Shown: positions 1-11,639 of the stretch, piece by piece
How positions within the stretch are numbered: position 1 is the stretch's first letter
Layout of the letters: each line of letters starts with the position of its first letter
Assembly (NCBI GenBank): GCA_013350335.1
Contig: CM023540.1
Span: 20,279,828 to 20,343,827, forward strand
Length of the DNA: 64,000 nt
Source of the DNA: Chimonanthus salicifolius
Taxonomy: Eukaryota > Streptophyta > Magnoliopsida > Laurales > Calycanthaceae
Reading direction: 5' to 3'
The notes under the pieces: model-generated
Told to the model about the DNA's origin: nothing
Database searches by the model: none
Seen by the model: the letters and a program-made list of their open reading frames with translations, nothing else
Translations under genes and position numbers: made by a program

Positions 1-738
1 GTTCGAGGATTCTTTTTCTTCTTTCTAACGAAGAGCTGAAGAAGGTGGATGGCTTATTTGCTGCTCGCTGGAACTTGCCTACTCCTGTGGAGATCCCTAG
101 AGTGATTGCTGATCAACCTGGTACTGCGATCTGCTTGTATTGCAAAATCTCTGGGTCATTATACACTGTGAGGGTTGTTTGCTACTCTGGAAATGACCAG
201 ATTCTTGGTACCTGCTCTCTCCAAACACCCTATTAAAAGCTCCCTCATGCGGTGCTTTAGGGAATCCAAAAAATCTCCCTCCATTTGGTTGAGAAGCAAT
301 TCTCTGTCTGCTGCCTGATTCATCCAGACGCCAGCATAGTTTCCTCTATCACCAACCCGGGTAGCAACCATTGGAGCGTTTGCACTCATCTGCCTGTCAT
401 CTCCACTCTCTTGTCGACGTTGGAGTGCCCAGTCAAGAAGATGTCGTCTTCCAAGCTTTATTAGGTACAACTCAAACTCTCTCTGCTTTGGATGCTCCTG
501 ATCTCCCTGCACAGTTTGGCAGTGGGGTGTTGGATTTGTTTTAGGTCTCTGTTGGCTCCCCGTTTTCTCCTCTAATTGGGGGAATTTTGTTTTTTGACCT
601 TTTTCGTTGCTGCCGAGCACTCTTGCTGGGCTTGGGTCGCCTGGCCCGGGCTGTGGACTATAAGTTTTGTATATATATTTTGGGGCTTCCCTCTTTTGAA
701 TGAAACACTAACCCATGATTCAAAAAAAAAAAAAAAAA
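1..738 (+). mobile_element. LINE-like retroelement 3' end with poly(A)
   Basis: The segment ends in a typical plant LINE-type tail (tattttggggcttccc, then gaatgaaacactaaccc) and a run of 17 A at 722-738. The element starts left of the window, so no TSD can be checked. The 153-codon minus-strand ORF at 159-620 is not convincing as a gene. Confidence 0.45.
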
Positions 739-939
739 CCATTGAAGAGAGCCAACTCCATTGCATGAGTCAACGATTAACTCAACCCTTCAACTGCTAA
801 AATGAAAAGGTATTAGAAAATCAAACTTGTCAAGTTCCATTTGTGCCTACGAAAAAACTTTAGGGAATCCATTCATAAGAACAAAATGATGGGCAGAAGC
901 TAAGCAGTTCTAAATCTATGGCTGAATCCCATACAGAAC

Positions 940-1860
940 ATCATATAATCTGATGAAGTCTAATCAACCTTACCATAAGCCTTCTCAAAGTCTATCATAC
1001 AAGTGGTGGCAGGTAAGTCAGCTTCATCTCTAGAGTCAATCAGCTCATGAATGATAAGAGAAATTCATATATCACTCTCTCTTTCATATAGGGACCTCGA
1101 TCAAAAGTAATCAAAGGGTCGATGACTTTCTTTGACCTATTGGCAAAACTCTTTTAACACAATGCCAATATGACTGATGGCACCTTCCTTATTAGGAAAG
1201 AGAAAAACAAAGAATTCCCTAATTCCTCTTAAAACATTCCCCTTGAGAACAACTCATTGAAGATCACAAAATTCCTTAAAGAACTGCAGAGGAAAACCAG
1301 TAGGACCTGGAGCATGTTAATTACCCATTTGCACTATTGCATCCTAGATCTCTTTCAAAGTAAAACCACAATGAAGGACACGGAAGATTATGAAACTTTT
1401 TTTTTTTGGATAACGAGGGTATCCCTGAGGTATTGACCCAACAAGACTAATCCCCCGAGGCCTGCACCGCCATTGCCCACACAGCCGGCCCAGATAAGTC
1501 AGCTGGTAGCACCAAGGTTTGATCCCAGGACACGAGGGAACAAACCCCACGCGAAGATTATGAAACTTGAAATCTTCTAAACGAGGCCAAATCATTCTTC
1601 AGCTGAATAAAGTGGGGGAATTATAGAAACAATTAAATCTCAATTTTTAAGAACTTTGTATTTTAGAAGAAGAAGAAAGGGGGTGGATTATAGAAACAAT
1701 TTGTATTGAAGAAGAAGAGAACGAATTATTCTTCAGCTGAATAAAGAGGGGAAAAAAGTTAACCACCATTTGAATCTCAAGTTTTAAGAACTTTCTTTTT
1801 TAGAAGAAGAAAAGAAATATCACATAAAACCAACAAGCTTAAGTCTCTCAACTCCCGCCT
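940..1860 (-). pseudogene. LINE reverse transcriptase remnant, split by a SINE
   Basis: Minus-strand translation gives degraded RT pieces with stops and shifts: RLEDFKFHNL, GPTGFPLQFFKEFCD (the GPDGF motif region) and CMIDFEKAYGKVD (palm motif A region, normally DxxKAYD). A retroposon at 1399-1552 interrupts it. Borders approximate. Confidence 0.6.
1383..1568 (-). mobile_element. SINE-like retroposon with 16-bp TSD
   Basis: The 16-bp repeat GAAGATTATGAAACTT at 1383-1398 and 1553-1568 flanks a 154-bp insert. The T-run at its left end is the A-tail of a minus-strand copy. It is nested in the LINE remnant. The source RNA was not identified. Confidence 0.7.
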
Positions 1861-2940
1861 TTGTCAGAAAATCAACCACACCATTAGTAATTCCTAACAC
1901 ACCTGAACTTCATATCCTTCCCAACAGACAGCTTTTGGATTTCCCTAAAGATTGAAATCAACCTCTAGGAAGGCTTCTTCTTACCTCTTGCCTATGCTAA
2001 AGCATTGGCTAAGTCTACCTCAACAATTAACGTAACTTAATGCTAAGCAACTCTAATTCTTCCGGACTCCCAACAACTCCACCTTATTCAACTTTCCTCA
2101 TTTCTTGGTTTTGTAAGCATTTGATTTCAGGTAGATATACTGAGGCAAGCTTTGAAACATGAAGAAAAAGCACTTGTAAATTTCAAAATTTTAGAAAAGG
2201 GTAAATTTATCAAATTTGTACCCATATAATAATTTTTGAATAAAGTAACAGAGAAACAACTATAAAAAGAATCTACTGTAAATGAAACATTTAGGAAAAT
2301 GCAAGGTAGATCAACAACAAAAGCAAGTATTCCTATTGAATGAACCATTAAGGGAGAACTTTATATGCGATAAAATCTAAACTGTGATTTTTTATTGTTT
2401 TAGGAGAGACCTATTATAGGACATTGAGGTAACCACTTGACACATTAAAGAGAAAATACCTCAAAACAGATGTCATGCTTATACAGGACATGCATGGAAA
2501 GGTGGCAACAATAGTAGTAACTGGGTAGTGAGAGAGAGAGAGCAGAAATCATTTGGAATTGCACCACACCAAGGGTCAGCTATAACTATAATTAATAGTG
2601 GGTTTTTTCTTTGATTTTCGAGACTATTTCTTTTTTGGGGGTGCAGGTGGCATGGGTGATACCTCACTCAAAGATACTACCTTTAGGGTGTATGTTGTTT
2701 ACAAACGATGTGGCACTAACTAGTAAGTCAAGATATCAACTAAATACAAACTAGAATTGTGGATAAACGCATTCTTAGGAGATAGTTTGAAACTAGTAAA
2801 ACAGAGACATGGACCATAACTCCAATGGATCTAAAAGTAGAAAAGACTTGATTAACATTGAAAATTGACTTGATACCACAATAATTGAGGATCCAAATGT
2901 GTGAAAGAAACTGATAATGGCAATTTAGGATCTAAACACC
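1861..2940. other. gene-free stretch
   Basis: AT-rich sequence with only short ORFs and no domain match; a small GA repeat lies at 2528-2541. If RAD23 continues left of the window this is intronic. Confidence 0.4.
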
Positions 2941-3148
2941 TGAACATTGAGAGAGTCCATAGAAGGCCTGCACCCTCAATAATCTTGCCAAAAAGGACCA
3001 AAACGATGCCTAATGGCTTTATATTTGCTTGAACGTTAACACTGGATATTCTAGCCAGAACAAAATGGATTTGGCAATTATGCGTGAACATTGAGAGAGT
3101 CCAATAGAAGGCCCGACCCTCAATAATCTTGTCAAAAAGGACCAAAAC
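2941..3148 (+). repeat. 144-bp tandem duplication, second copy interrupted
   Basis: Unit 1 is 2941-3084. Unit 2 starts at 3085 (tgaacattgagagagtcc), breaks at 3148 where an LTR element entered, and resumes at 5559-5574 and 8460-8528 (gctttatatttgcttgaac to ttgacaattatgc). Confidence 0.75.
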
Positions 3149-5558
3149 TAATGTAGAACAACCTGCAACTAGGCAAGGATAAGAAGAAACAAAGAAGATA
3201 AGAAAAAGGTTATGCCTTTGAATAATTTTATTAATAATCCATTGTGTATTTTCTCTCTTACATCGATCTATATGTATAAGAAAACAATTCAAACGAAAAT
3301 AGAAAATGACTCAACTAGGAAAGCCACCGACTTGGCTTCCTTGTTAAACTAGGACTCCTAAACCAAATAGGAAACTAACTAAAGTTGGGCTACTAAGATC
3401 CCAAATAATAAATCTTACTTGCTAATTAAGAAATAAATAGAAGTGGAATCTGTGTGCTGCATCTTCCGTGTCCTACATCAATCTCCCGGTCTTGAAAAGA
3501 ACTCGTCCTCGAGTTGAAATCAGCAAAATCACAAGGCACCAAATAAAGATGAAGACCAAGTCCGAAGATGCGAATGGTGAAGCTTGGAACTGCACAATCT
3601 GCAAGGGACAGACGCTGAGAGCTGTCATTCTGGGGAACGAAGATATCTGCAAATGCATATATGCTCAAGAGAGGGGGATGCAACTCTGTCAAGAAGGGAT
3701 TGTCAAACTACACTGGGGAGAGAACATGGTCCTGATGGACTGTCAGACGAATAACCACAAATGAATGTGTGGCATCCGTGAGGGGATTAGGTTTGGGTAA
3801 TGGAGAAAGTTGGGTAAGTTGCAGTGGCGATGGTGGAGGCGTAAGGTAGGGGGGTGGTGGGGAATCGTCACTCGTCGATTGCATCGATTGTGGTGCCAAC
3901 AACACAACTGGCGCGGTCTCCAACATGGGTAATGGTTGTGGGGTCACGGCGTCTGGAGAAGCAGGCATGAACGCTGACGGCGCCTTTAGAAGGGTCGGCA
4001 CGCATCTCGAAGAAGCAGACACATATGTCGAGGTTTTATTCACCTTCCTCGGGGCTCTGTATGTTCGGCCGAGCAAAAGTACTCTAAATTATTGGAGAAA
4101 GTCGTGAAAATCAGATTGCAACTCAGAGATAAACTCGGATTTAAAGTCATTGAACTCGGATTGGCGGAGAAATTGAACACCTTTGTTGTTGAATGCTATC
4201 GGATCTACATGATACTGGTAATCAGATTGGGATGCCACATAATCCAAGACATGACGGTTGAAGTGGGTAAAAGGTTTAAGGGATGGGTGAGGTGGGACCC
4301 AATGGTAAGACATGGATTGAAGGATGGTCAAAGTCGACACATAACTGGTCAAAGGGGTATTACAGTGGTCAAAGGTAAGGGTGATGGGTCAAAAGTAATT
4401 GGGACATGAAGTGGGTAAATGGGTCACACGGCCAGTATGGAAGAAAGGGGTAAGAAGTGAGGCACGTGGGATAGGTGTTTAAGATGGGGAACACGTGTGG
4501 GAGACTTAAGTCACGCACGTGTGGGATATGATGAAATTAGGGCTGCGCTTTAAGGTGAATCATAAAGGATAAAGGAAAAGGAAGAAACTGGAAAGGGAAA
4601 ACGAAGGCTTGCGGCGGAAATGGGAGAAAGAAAGGGAGCAGTGGCGGCAGCAAAAAGGGAAAGAACAAAGGGAGCGGCGGAAGCAAAGGAGGCTAGGAGA
4701 AAGTGGAGGTGGGAGAAAGGGGAAAATGGAATCGAAGAGGAGGAAGGGCTCTCTCTTTTTTTTGCTTGGGTTCATGGCGAAAGGGAGCAAAAGGTGATGG
4801 CAGCGGAAAGGGGAGGAGATGGAAAGGTGGTACCTGGGCTTAGAAGAAGAAGATGGCATTGTTTGCGGCGAAACAGAGCAAGGGTGGAAGCAGAAGGATT
4901 GGCGAAAGCTTTGAGATGGTGGAAACCTTGTAGCAGAGGAGGCAACACAGCGGAGAGGCGGAAACAAGGCTAGCTCGAAGAGGTTGGTATATTTGGTTTT
5001 TCTTTTTTTTTTTTTTTGTTGGTCATTTTTTGTTGTCCGTGGGAAAAAGGGAGGAGGATGGGGATTGGGATGGTAGTTTGTACCTGGGATAATGCCCAGA
5101 TTTGGCGAAGATGGCGGAGATCGAGACCATGATCATCCCTGATAACGCAGGAACCTGCCTCGGAACAGGAACGTCTCTATATAACAGAGATAAAAAGAAA
5201 CTCGGCTTTGAACCAATTAATGCAGAACAGCCTGCAACTAGGCAGGGATAAAAAGAAACAAATAAGATAAGAAAAAGGCTATGCCTTTGAATAATTTTAT
5301 TAATAATCCATTGTGTATTTTCTCTCTTACACCCATCTATATGTATAAGAAAACAATCCAAACGAAAATAGAAAACTGACTCAACTAGGAAAGCCACCAA
5401 CCTGGCTTCCTTATTAAACTAGGACTCCTAAACCAAATAGGAAACTAACTAAAGTTAGGCTACTAAGATCCCAAATAACAAATCTTACTTGCTAATTAAG
5501 AAATAAATAAATAAATAAAAGTGGAATCTGTGTGCTGCATCTTCCGTGTCCTACATCA
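3149..5558 (-). mobile_element. short LTR retrotransposon, copy 1
   Basis: LTRs at 3149-3480 and 5218-5558 share termini TAATGTAG/TAATGCAG and CTACATCA. TSD is AAAAC (3144-3148) against AAAAT (5559-5563). The element reads on the minus strand. A purine tract (plus strand: tctcccggtcttgaaaag) abuts the left LTR as a polypurine tract should, and a degraded initiator-Met-like primer site (ATTGGTTCAAAGCC on minus) abuts the right LTR. The 1.7-kb interior has no protease, RT or integrase, only a minus-strand ORF at 4089-4352 and a Pro-rich ORF at 3708-4076. It is non-autonomous. Confidence 0.85.
4089..4352 (-). CDS. conserved 87-codon ORF of the short LTR element (copy 1)
   Basis: The product starts MTSYVSTLT and ends [20 protein letters not shown] then SDFHDFL. 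The copy at 12842-13096 has the same start and the same [18 protein letters not shown]. Possibly the N-terminal remnant of a gag-like protein; no known domain recognised. Confidence 0.5.
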   Translation of the reverse strand: MTSYVSTLTILQSMSYHWVPPHPSLKPFTHFNRHVLDYVASQSDYQYHVDPIAFNNKGVQFLRQSEFNDFKSEFISELQSDFHDFLQ

Positions 5559-6747
5559 AAAATGATACAAAATGTGTAATGGCTCAGGTCAACAAAATGG
5601 TTATACGAATAAGAGGATATATAAATCATACGATTTTACGATTTTTGATTCACGATTTACACCGCTAGACCAATTTCGATACGATTCAAGTTTGATAATA
5701 TTGGATAAAATTGGAGAATGCCATACACTTAGGGCATTGGGAATATTTATAAAATTCCATGCTCATAAGGTGTGTGATAATATGTTTGAGTGAGTGTTGC
5801 CTTCTGCACATTCCAATGCATAGTTGGGTAAGGTTATGGTTTGACCTCCTTATGCCTATGTAGTGATTGATGTGAATATATTGTATCAGATACATATGTA
5901 TGAATTTCCCCCAAGTTCCCTATGATTAGATGTTTACTATAATTGAGAATTCATAGATTTGTGATGTGCTGAATTATGATAGAATGTATGTATCAAATGA
6001 ATTCTCATGATTGTGATTGGAATTCTTAGATGGGTAACTCATATAATAAGCATGATGAATGTGTTTTAATGACATGCTTGGATTATGTGATGATGTGTAC
6101 ATCACTAGTGAGTACCTATGTTGACAATGGTTGTGTTGGATCGACCTAACCATGTGTAAAACGAATTTTCATGATTTGAAGAGGAACTTGGTAAAGGGTT
6201 AGACTAAGTGATATGGGTGAGTTAAGGTCAAGTATCTTAGAACCCAAGGGGGTTAACTTGTGCTACAATGGGGATGAGCTAGAATGATTGAGAATGCATG
6301 GAATGCAATGTAAATGCTAAGAAATCCTTGTTTGATTTCCCCAAAGTAAAAGTATGACGACTCTCCAATGTCAACCCAAATGTGAAAATAATGAACTATG
6401 GTTAATCTAATCCACTATGTGGTACGTAAGCAACTGAGAGCATTGTGCATCAGCTCGATCAAAAGATGCATTGTGTCATCCATTTATATTAAGGATAATG
6501 TAAGATGTTGAGCAAATGTGAAGGGTAGAAAGGGAGTGGTGGGATATACCTTTCCTAATATAGACCCTAATGCTATATGTTGGATCCTTCGAAGGTGGCC
6601 CGAAAAGGTTATGATGCCTTGTGAGTCCCGATATGATGAGACATATATGTTTGTTACTTACGTAAAGCCTAGAGTGGCTAGAGAACTGTAAAAATTCTTA
6701 AGATGGACAGATGAGGACTTTGGCACTGAGATGTATATGACTAGGTC

Positions 6748-7010
6748 ACTTGATTATATTGAAACGTGGTATGGGTACGTCCCTCACGTGATGATTATAT
6801 TGAGACATGGTATAGGTACGTCCCTCACGTGATGATTATATTAAGACGTGGTATGAGTCTCTCTCATGTGATATTGATGATTGAGACGTGGAATGAGTGC
6901 GTCCCTCACGTGATATTGATTATATTGAGGCGTGGTATGGGTGCGTCCCTCACGTGATATTGATGATTGACACGTGGTATGAGTATGTTCCTCACGTCCT
7001 CACGTGATAT
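6748..7010 (+). repeat. minisatellite with repeated G-boxes
   Basis: About six 41-50 bp units of the form gattatattgagacgtgg, tatgggtacgtccctcacgtgat. Exact CACGTG occurs at 6785, 6826, 6907, 6951, 6971 and 7001. A further diverged unit is at 7185-7235. Confidence 0.8.
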
Positions 7011-7659
7011 TGATAACGTTGTGCCTCAGTCCATTGAAAAAGGAAACTGTCCTATCAATACATCATTGTGTCTCACCTTTGTATAGTTATAAGGATGAGA
7101 TAAGTATATAGATTCCATGAGTAAGGCCTAGAGTAGTCGTGAGACCGCAGGAGCCTCAATATGAACATACGGAGACTGTGGCATTGGTATTGATTATATT
7201 GAGACGTGGTAATGTGTACGTCCCTCACGTAATTATGATGATTGACTGACCGCTCCAGAGAGGTATTCGGGACGGTGGGGTCGGCTACGGAGACTTGGTC
7301 CCGTAGGGTTGCCGTTGAGGAATAGGTCCCTCACAAGTTACCGGTGGAGGGCGCTCTCACGGCTATTTAGCACACTTGATGTGCGTTGATGAGCAGAGCT
7401 AGATACTATTTTACCCCATGAGGGTAGTGCTAGCTTCGTTAGACACGGTCTAACCTTCTTAGAACTTGACTGAATCACCCTTGAAGTGAAGGGATGCAGG
7501 GCGAGGTAGATTTGATCATGCTAGTCGTGAGTCTCCCACTTAGTAAGTCATGGGTCCTAAGTCTTGCTAGGGGTCATGGTATATTTATGATATGATATGA
7601 TGATTTGATATTGTTGTCACAGTCACGTAGTGATTCATTCGAGTGTTGTTCCTGGATAG

Positions 7660-8170
7660 AAAATCTCATGATAGATATTCATAGATGGTTATTACCCATG
7701 GATAGATGATACTCACCGATGGAGAGTTATCAGGATGGATGATGAATCCCATAAATGTTGTTCCCATGGTAGACATATTGGATTCATGCCTAGATATTGA
7801 TTATACGATGGGCATATTGACCTCATGATAGATATAGTGGTCCCATAGTAGACGTATTGGTTTCATAGTGGACGTGACGGTTCTATGGATAGATATTATT
7901 TTCCCATGGAGGGCTTTGTGACCATGGATGAGTATTGTATACCGTGGATAGATATTCCCACGAAGGGCATTGATTCCATAGAGGATTGGACCCATATTTA
8001 AAGTATTGTCCCCAAGGATGGATGTATTTATGTTCGGGTATAGGTCCCATGGTTGAGGTTTATCCCATGTGTGACATTGACCCCAGGGTTGACGGTGTTC
8101 CCATGGTTGGTATAGACCCGTGATAGGCTAGACCCGTGATTGATGATATCTAGTCTATTGATGAGGCCCA
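7660..8170 (+). repeat. degenerate short-period repeat array
   Basis: Repeated, strongly diverged blocks of about 30 bp based on cccatggatagatattg and catagtagacgtattgg, inside the solo LTR. Individual copies are too diverged to count reliably. Confidence 0.55.
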
Positions 8171-9158
8171 CGATAGGGTAATTAGAATGTCTTGATGTGA
8201 CATCATGAATAGCACAGGGTTACTGCCATTAAATAAATGAATTGAGAACTACGCAGGATCTGATCTCCATTGGACTACGTAGGCAGCTGATAATTCAGTT
8301 CGATCAAATCAATGGTCCGCTAAGTGCTGGGATTCGTAGGAATCTCACAACACGTGTAGGGCGTCACGTGTTTAGGACTATGAGTTGTGTTTGCTTCAAA
8401 AAAATTAAAAAAATATTACTGTTTCTCACGTGTCCGTTGGATCGGGCCATGACAAAATGGCTTTATATTTGCTTGAACAAAACATACTGGATATTCTAGC
8501 CAGAACGAAATGGATTTGACAATTATGCATATAAGTGGCTTAGGCATGTTGATAGAGACTGAAACAGTTTTATTGCAGGAAAAATCACAACTTAAAGCAA
8601 CGAGGAGGAAGGGAAAACAAGACAGAACAAGACAGACTTTAAAACACAGTATACAATGGCATGACAGAAAGTTAAAGAGATTAAAGAGTATGGCCGTTGA
8701 TTGGTTGAGTGCAAGAGTACATACACAAACAATTCTTAGTATTTATACATTATTTTTCTTTTTATAATACAACAACAAAAGCATATTAATAGAAAAAATA
8801 GAAGAAGCACAATTAAGATTGAACCTTTACTACTGCTCAAAAAAAAATGAACCTATACCTTTAAAAAAAAAAAGTCAAGAGAAATGAAACTCTTCTCTTG
8901 CCAAGTGGTTTATAAGAGCTAAGGTGAAGGTACCTCCCATGCAATTTCTCTTAAAAATTTCTTGAGGACAAATAAATCGAGTCTTTGATGAAGTTGGAAC
9001 GAATGTCATATGGTTAGTGATTTTCTGATGAATGGACACCAATCATCAGCTGGTTGCCTCCTCCAAAAGGTTTAATTAGATAACCTCTTTTTTCCTTTTT
9101 TAAAATTTTAGCGGCAGCATGACATCTTTTTTTACTTTTGGGCTACCTCAATTATTGC

Positions 9159-9382
9159 ACAATAAGCACTTGCAAATTGTGTTTCAAGTTCTTGTCCTTT
9201 GGTTAGATTTTGATGGCATTTGCAGCGAATCAGTGGCTAGGACATGCGGGATCACCAAAGATATTCAATAAGCACTTCAAAATTGAACAATAAGTACTTG
9301 CAAATTGTGTTACAAGTTCTTGCCCTTTGGCTAGACTTTGATGCATTTGCAGCGAATCAGGGCCTACGAGGTATGGCATCAC
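9159..9382 (+). repeat. direct duplication of about 97 bp
   Basis: 9159-9255 and 9287-9382 both read acaataag[c/t]acttgcaaattgtg and later atttgcagcgaatcag, ending atcacc. Roughly 85 percent alike by eye. Confidence 0.75.
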
Positions 9383-10331
9383 CAGCGAGTTTTTTTTTTT
9401 TTTTTTGAAATGGTATCACCTGAGGTATCTGTTATCCATGTTAGTAAAGCTGCAAATATTGACAAAGATGGATCTCCCTAGAATGATTACAGAATTCAAC
9501 TCAAGCTACATTACAAGGCAGGCGTAAGCAACTATGACTTCCCACAGGAGTACAAGGATTGAACTGAAGAAGTCAAGCATCTAGTAAGGAAGGAGGTAAA
9601 GCAATTCCCAAGTGCAATTTGTCTCATAATTTTTATGCCGACCCTCTTCCTCTTCCTCTTCCTCCTCTATTTCATGATGTTTAAGTGGCCCTTCTTGCTT
9701 CAGGTTTATTCCATAATGTCTTTCCCTCACAGTAAATTACAACCAAAAAAAAAATAAAAATTAAACCAAGCATGAAAAGGTTATCAATAAAGTTAAAGTA
9801 GCCACATCATCATCAAAGCCATTTATCCCACCATTCTGGCGTTGCCACTCGCAATTGGATTTGGTGATTTTCTCCTATGGTCCAAATACTCACCTAAAAT
9901 CAGTAGGACTTGAGTGAACAGCCATGAGGTAAAATTAAGCTGCCACATTTCCACCAATAATAACAATAACTATAATATGCATTAAAATTGCTTGATGGAA
10001 GCAGAAAAGATGGGAAAACCAGAATGAAGTTTACAATTAGATTCCAAACTCAGCTAACTCAACTCAAAGTCCATCACAATTATAAGTCACCCATGCTAAA
10101 GCCGATAACAAATATGACATCATTAACGATTTAAAAATTGAGACTGCATCGTAAATCATTCAAGGCATCAAATAGTATTGAATCATAAATTGTACGAGTT
10201 TCTATGATCTTTTCAAAAAGGAAAAAAATTCAAAAACTTCTAAAAATGGAAAGACTTTAACAATCCAAGCATTTTCTATTCGAATAATCAATTACAATGG
10301 CAAATGAAATAATGACAGTATCACATGTAAG

Positions 10332-10459
10332 ACATCATTGTCTTATTTTTTTTATTTTTTTTTTGATATCCAAGGTGTCTAGGGCCTCCTAGAGTACCCA
10401 ACTAGTACTCGAAGCGTGTGCAAGCCACCCTACCCACACAGGAAAACACCATTGTCTTA
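10332..10459 (-). mobile_element. short SINE-like insertion with 14-bp TSD
   Basis: ACATCATTGTCTTA (10332-10345) and ACACCATTGTCTTA (10446-10459) flank a 100-bp insert with a T-rich left end, so it reads on the minus strand. Its body resembles 50098-50205, suggesting a family. Confidence 0.65.
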
Positions 10460-10932
10460 ATGAAAGTAAATAAATAATGTTCGATGTAATAGAGTAGGAG
10501 TAGTAGTAGTAGTAGTAGTAATAGTAATCATGTCTATGGATAATTACACATAATCATGTTTACCATATATGACCAATGTTTTGAAAATTGAATTAGACTA
10601 TGGAGAACTATTCAAGCTATCAAAATAAATGACAAATTGACACTATCATATGTTAAAACTTGATCGTCAAACATGTACATAAATAAGCAGTTTTCAAGAT
10701 TATATAAGGAAACTCATGTACAGCTATATGGTCAAGGTTTTAAAAATAAAAAAGGATAATGCAAAATCAGGTTTTAGTAGAATTCGCAAATAAATTGTAA
10801 AATTTACCAAAAATGCAAGGTCCTTGAGGATCAGAATTCAAGTCTAAGAACCATTTTTTTCTCTTCTTCCTTTTTTTTTTGAGAGAGAGAGAGAGAGAGA
10901 GAGACTTAAGTATGAGATTCAAATCATTTTCT

Positions 10933-11082
10933 GTGAGAATTGTATTATATCCTTTTTTATGAGGGATAACCCAAGATCCCCGCCTATATCCATGTACGAG
11001 GGTATTGGGTGAAACTCCAAATGCCCGCAGCACCTCACAAGCCATAGGCATCAGGTGACTACGGTGAAAAGTGTATTATATC
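10933..11082 (-). mobile_element. 5'-truncated SINE with 19-bp TSD
   Basis: GTGAGAATTGTATTATATC (10933-10951) and GTGAAAAGTGTATTATATC (11064-11082) flank 10952-11063. The insert matches the 3' half of the tRNA-headed SINE at 40153 (atgcc-tatggcttgtgagg and ggagttt-accc on the minus strand). Confidence 0.7.
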
Positions 11083-11461
11083 AAAAGATTTTTTTTTGAA
11101 AGATTTATATCAAAAGATTAAAATGTAAATCATAAGAAATTGACAGCTATAGCAGCCAAGATCAAGCTTGTACTTCCATATCAGTTACTTCACAGATCCA
11201 TCCAACTCCACAAAGTCATGGACCTCACGGTCATGATTGTTGATTCTGTCTTACATTTAAGTCCTAGTAAGGAATTGATGTGTTCCTCGACCTTCTTTAA
11301 AAGAAGTGCTACTCAACTTGTTAGGAGTGCATAAGTAACTTCAAGATGGAACTAACCATGCAGAAAAATAAGCTTGAGTCCATTTTCCTTAAGACACAAA
11401 TAAAAACAAATAAACATTTCAAAACAAAAATAAATAAATAAATAAGGCAAAGCAAACTTAC

Positions 11462-11639
11462 AGAATATAAATATTCAATAGCCCTTTCTGGGTTGTTAAA
11501 AGCAGCTCTCAGAGCACGGACAACAGTGTCTCTCTCCCAACTTCCTCCACCGATGTCAAGTATCTGCTGAATGGCTTGCTCAAAGTTAGTGCCTGCAACA
11601 AGAGCTGATGCTGCTTGACCATAGACATCTTGTTCTGTC
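11462..11639 (-). CDS. RAD23: RAD23 exon 6 (UBA1 domain)
   Basis: One base plus 59 codons carrying the first ubiquitin-associated domain: core [17 protein letters not shown], then [20 protein letters not shown] and IEYLYS. The donor GTAAGT at 11461 follows in phase 0. It lies only 136 bp from the LTR element that starts at 11776. Exons further 3' were not found down to position 1. Confidence 0.95.

Larger units (their letters stand above)
5575..8454 (+). mobile_element. 2.9-kb solo LTR
   Basis: Termini TGTAATGGC and GCCATGACA form an inverted repeat; the 5-bp TSD AAATG is at 5570-5574 and 8455-8459. There is no interior or second LTR, so this is a solo LTR, Gypsy-like by size. It holds two minisatellite arrays (6748-7010 and 7660-8170). 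It lies 11 bp from the copy-1 short LTR element's TSD. Confidence 0.85.
8529..11461. other. gene-free stretch left of RAD23 exon 6
   Basis: Holds a direct duplication (9159-9382), two small SINE insertions, an (AGT)n tract at 10498-10522, a (GA)n tract at 10880-10904 and a short acidic-codon repeat near 9640-9690. No RAD23 exon for the XPC-binding or UBA2 domain was found here on either strand. Confidence 0.5.

Noticed and set aside
159..620. 153-codon minus-strand ORF
   Set aside because: It lies opposite a segment that ends in a LINE-type tail and poly(A); no domain, no splice context, odd composition.
6748..7010. CRISPR-like array
   Set aside because: Tandem units touch each other and vary throughout; there is no repeat/spacer alternation.
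9630..9700. RAD23 UBA2 tail exon (KHHEIEEEEEEE on the minus strand)
   Set aside because: Only a CTT/GAG-type repeat; the required L-L-D-H-x-H context and UBA2 helices are missing.
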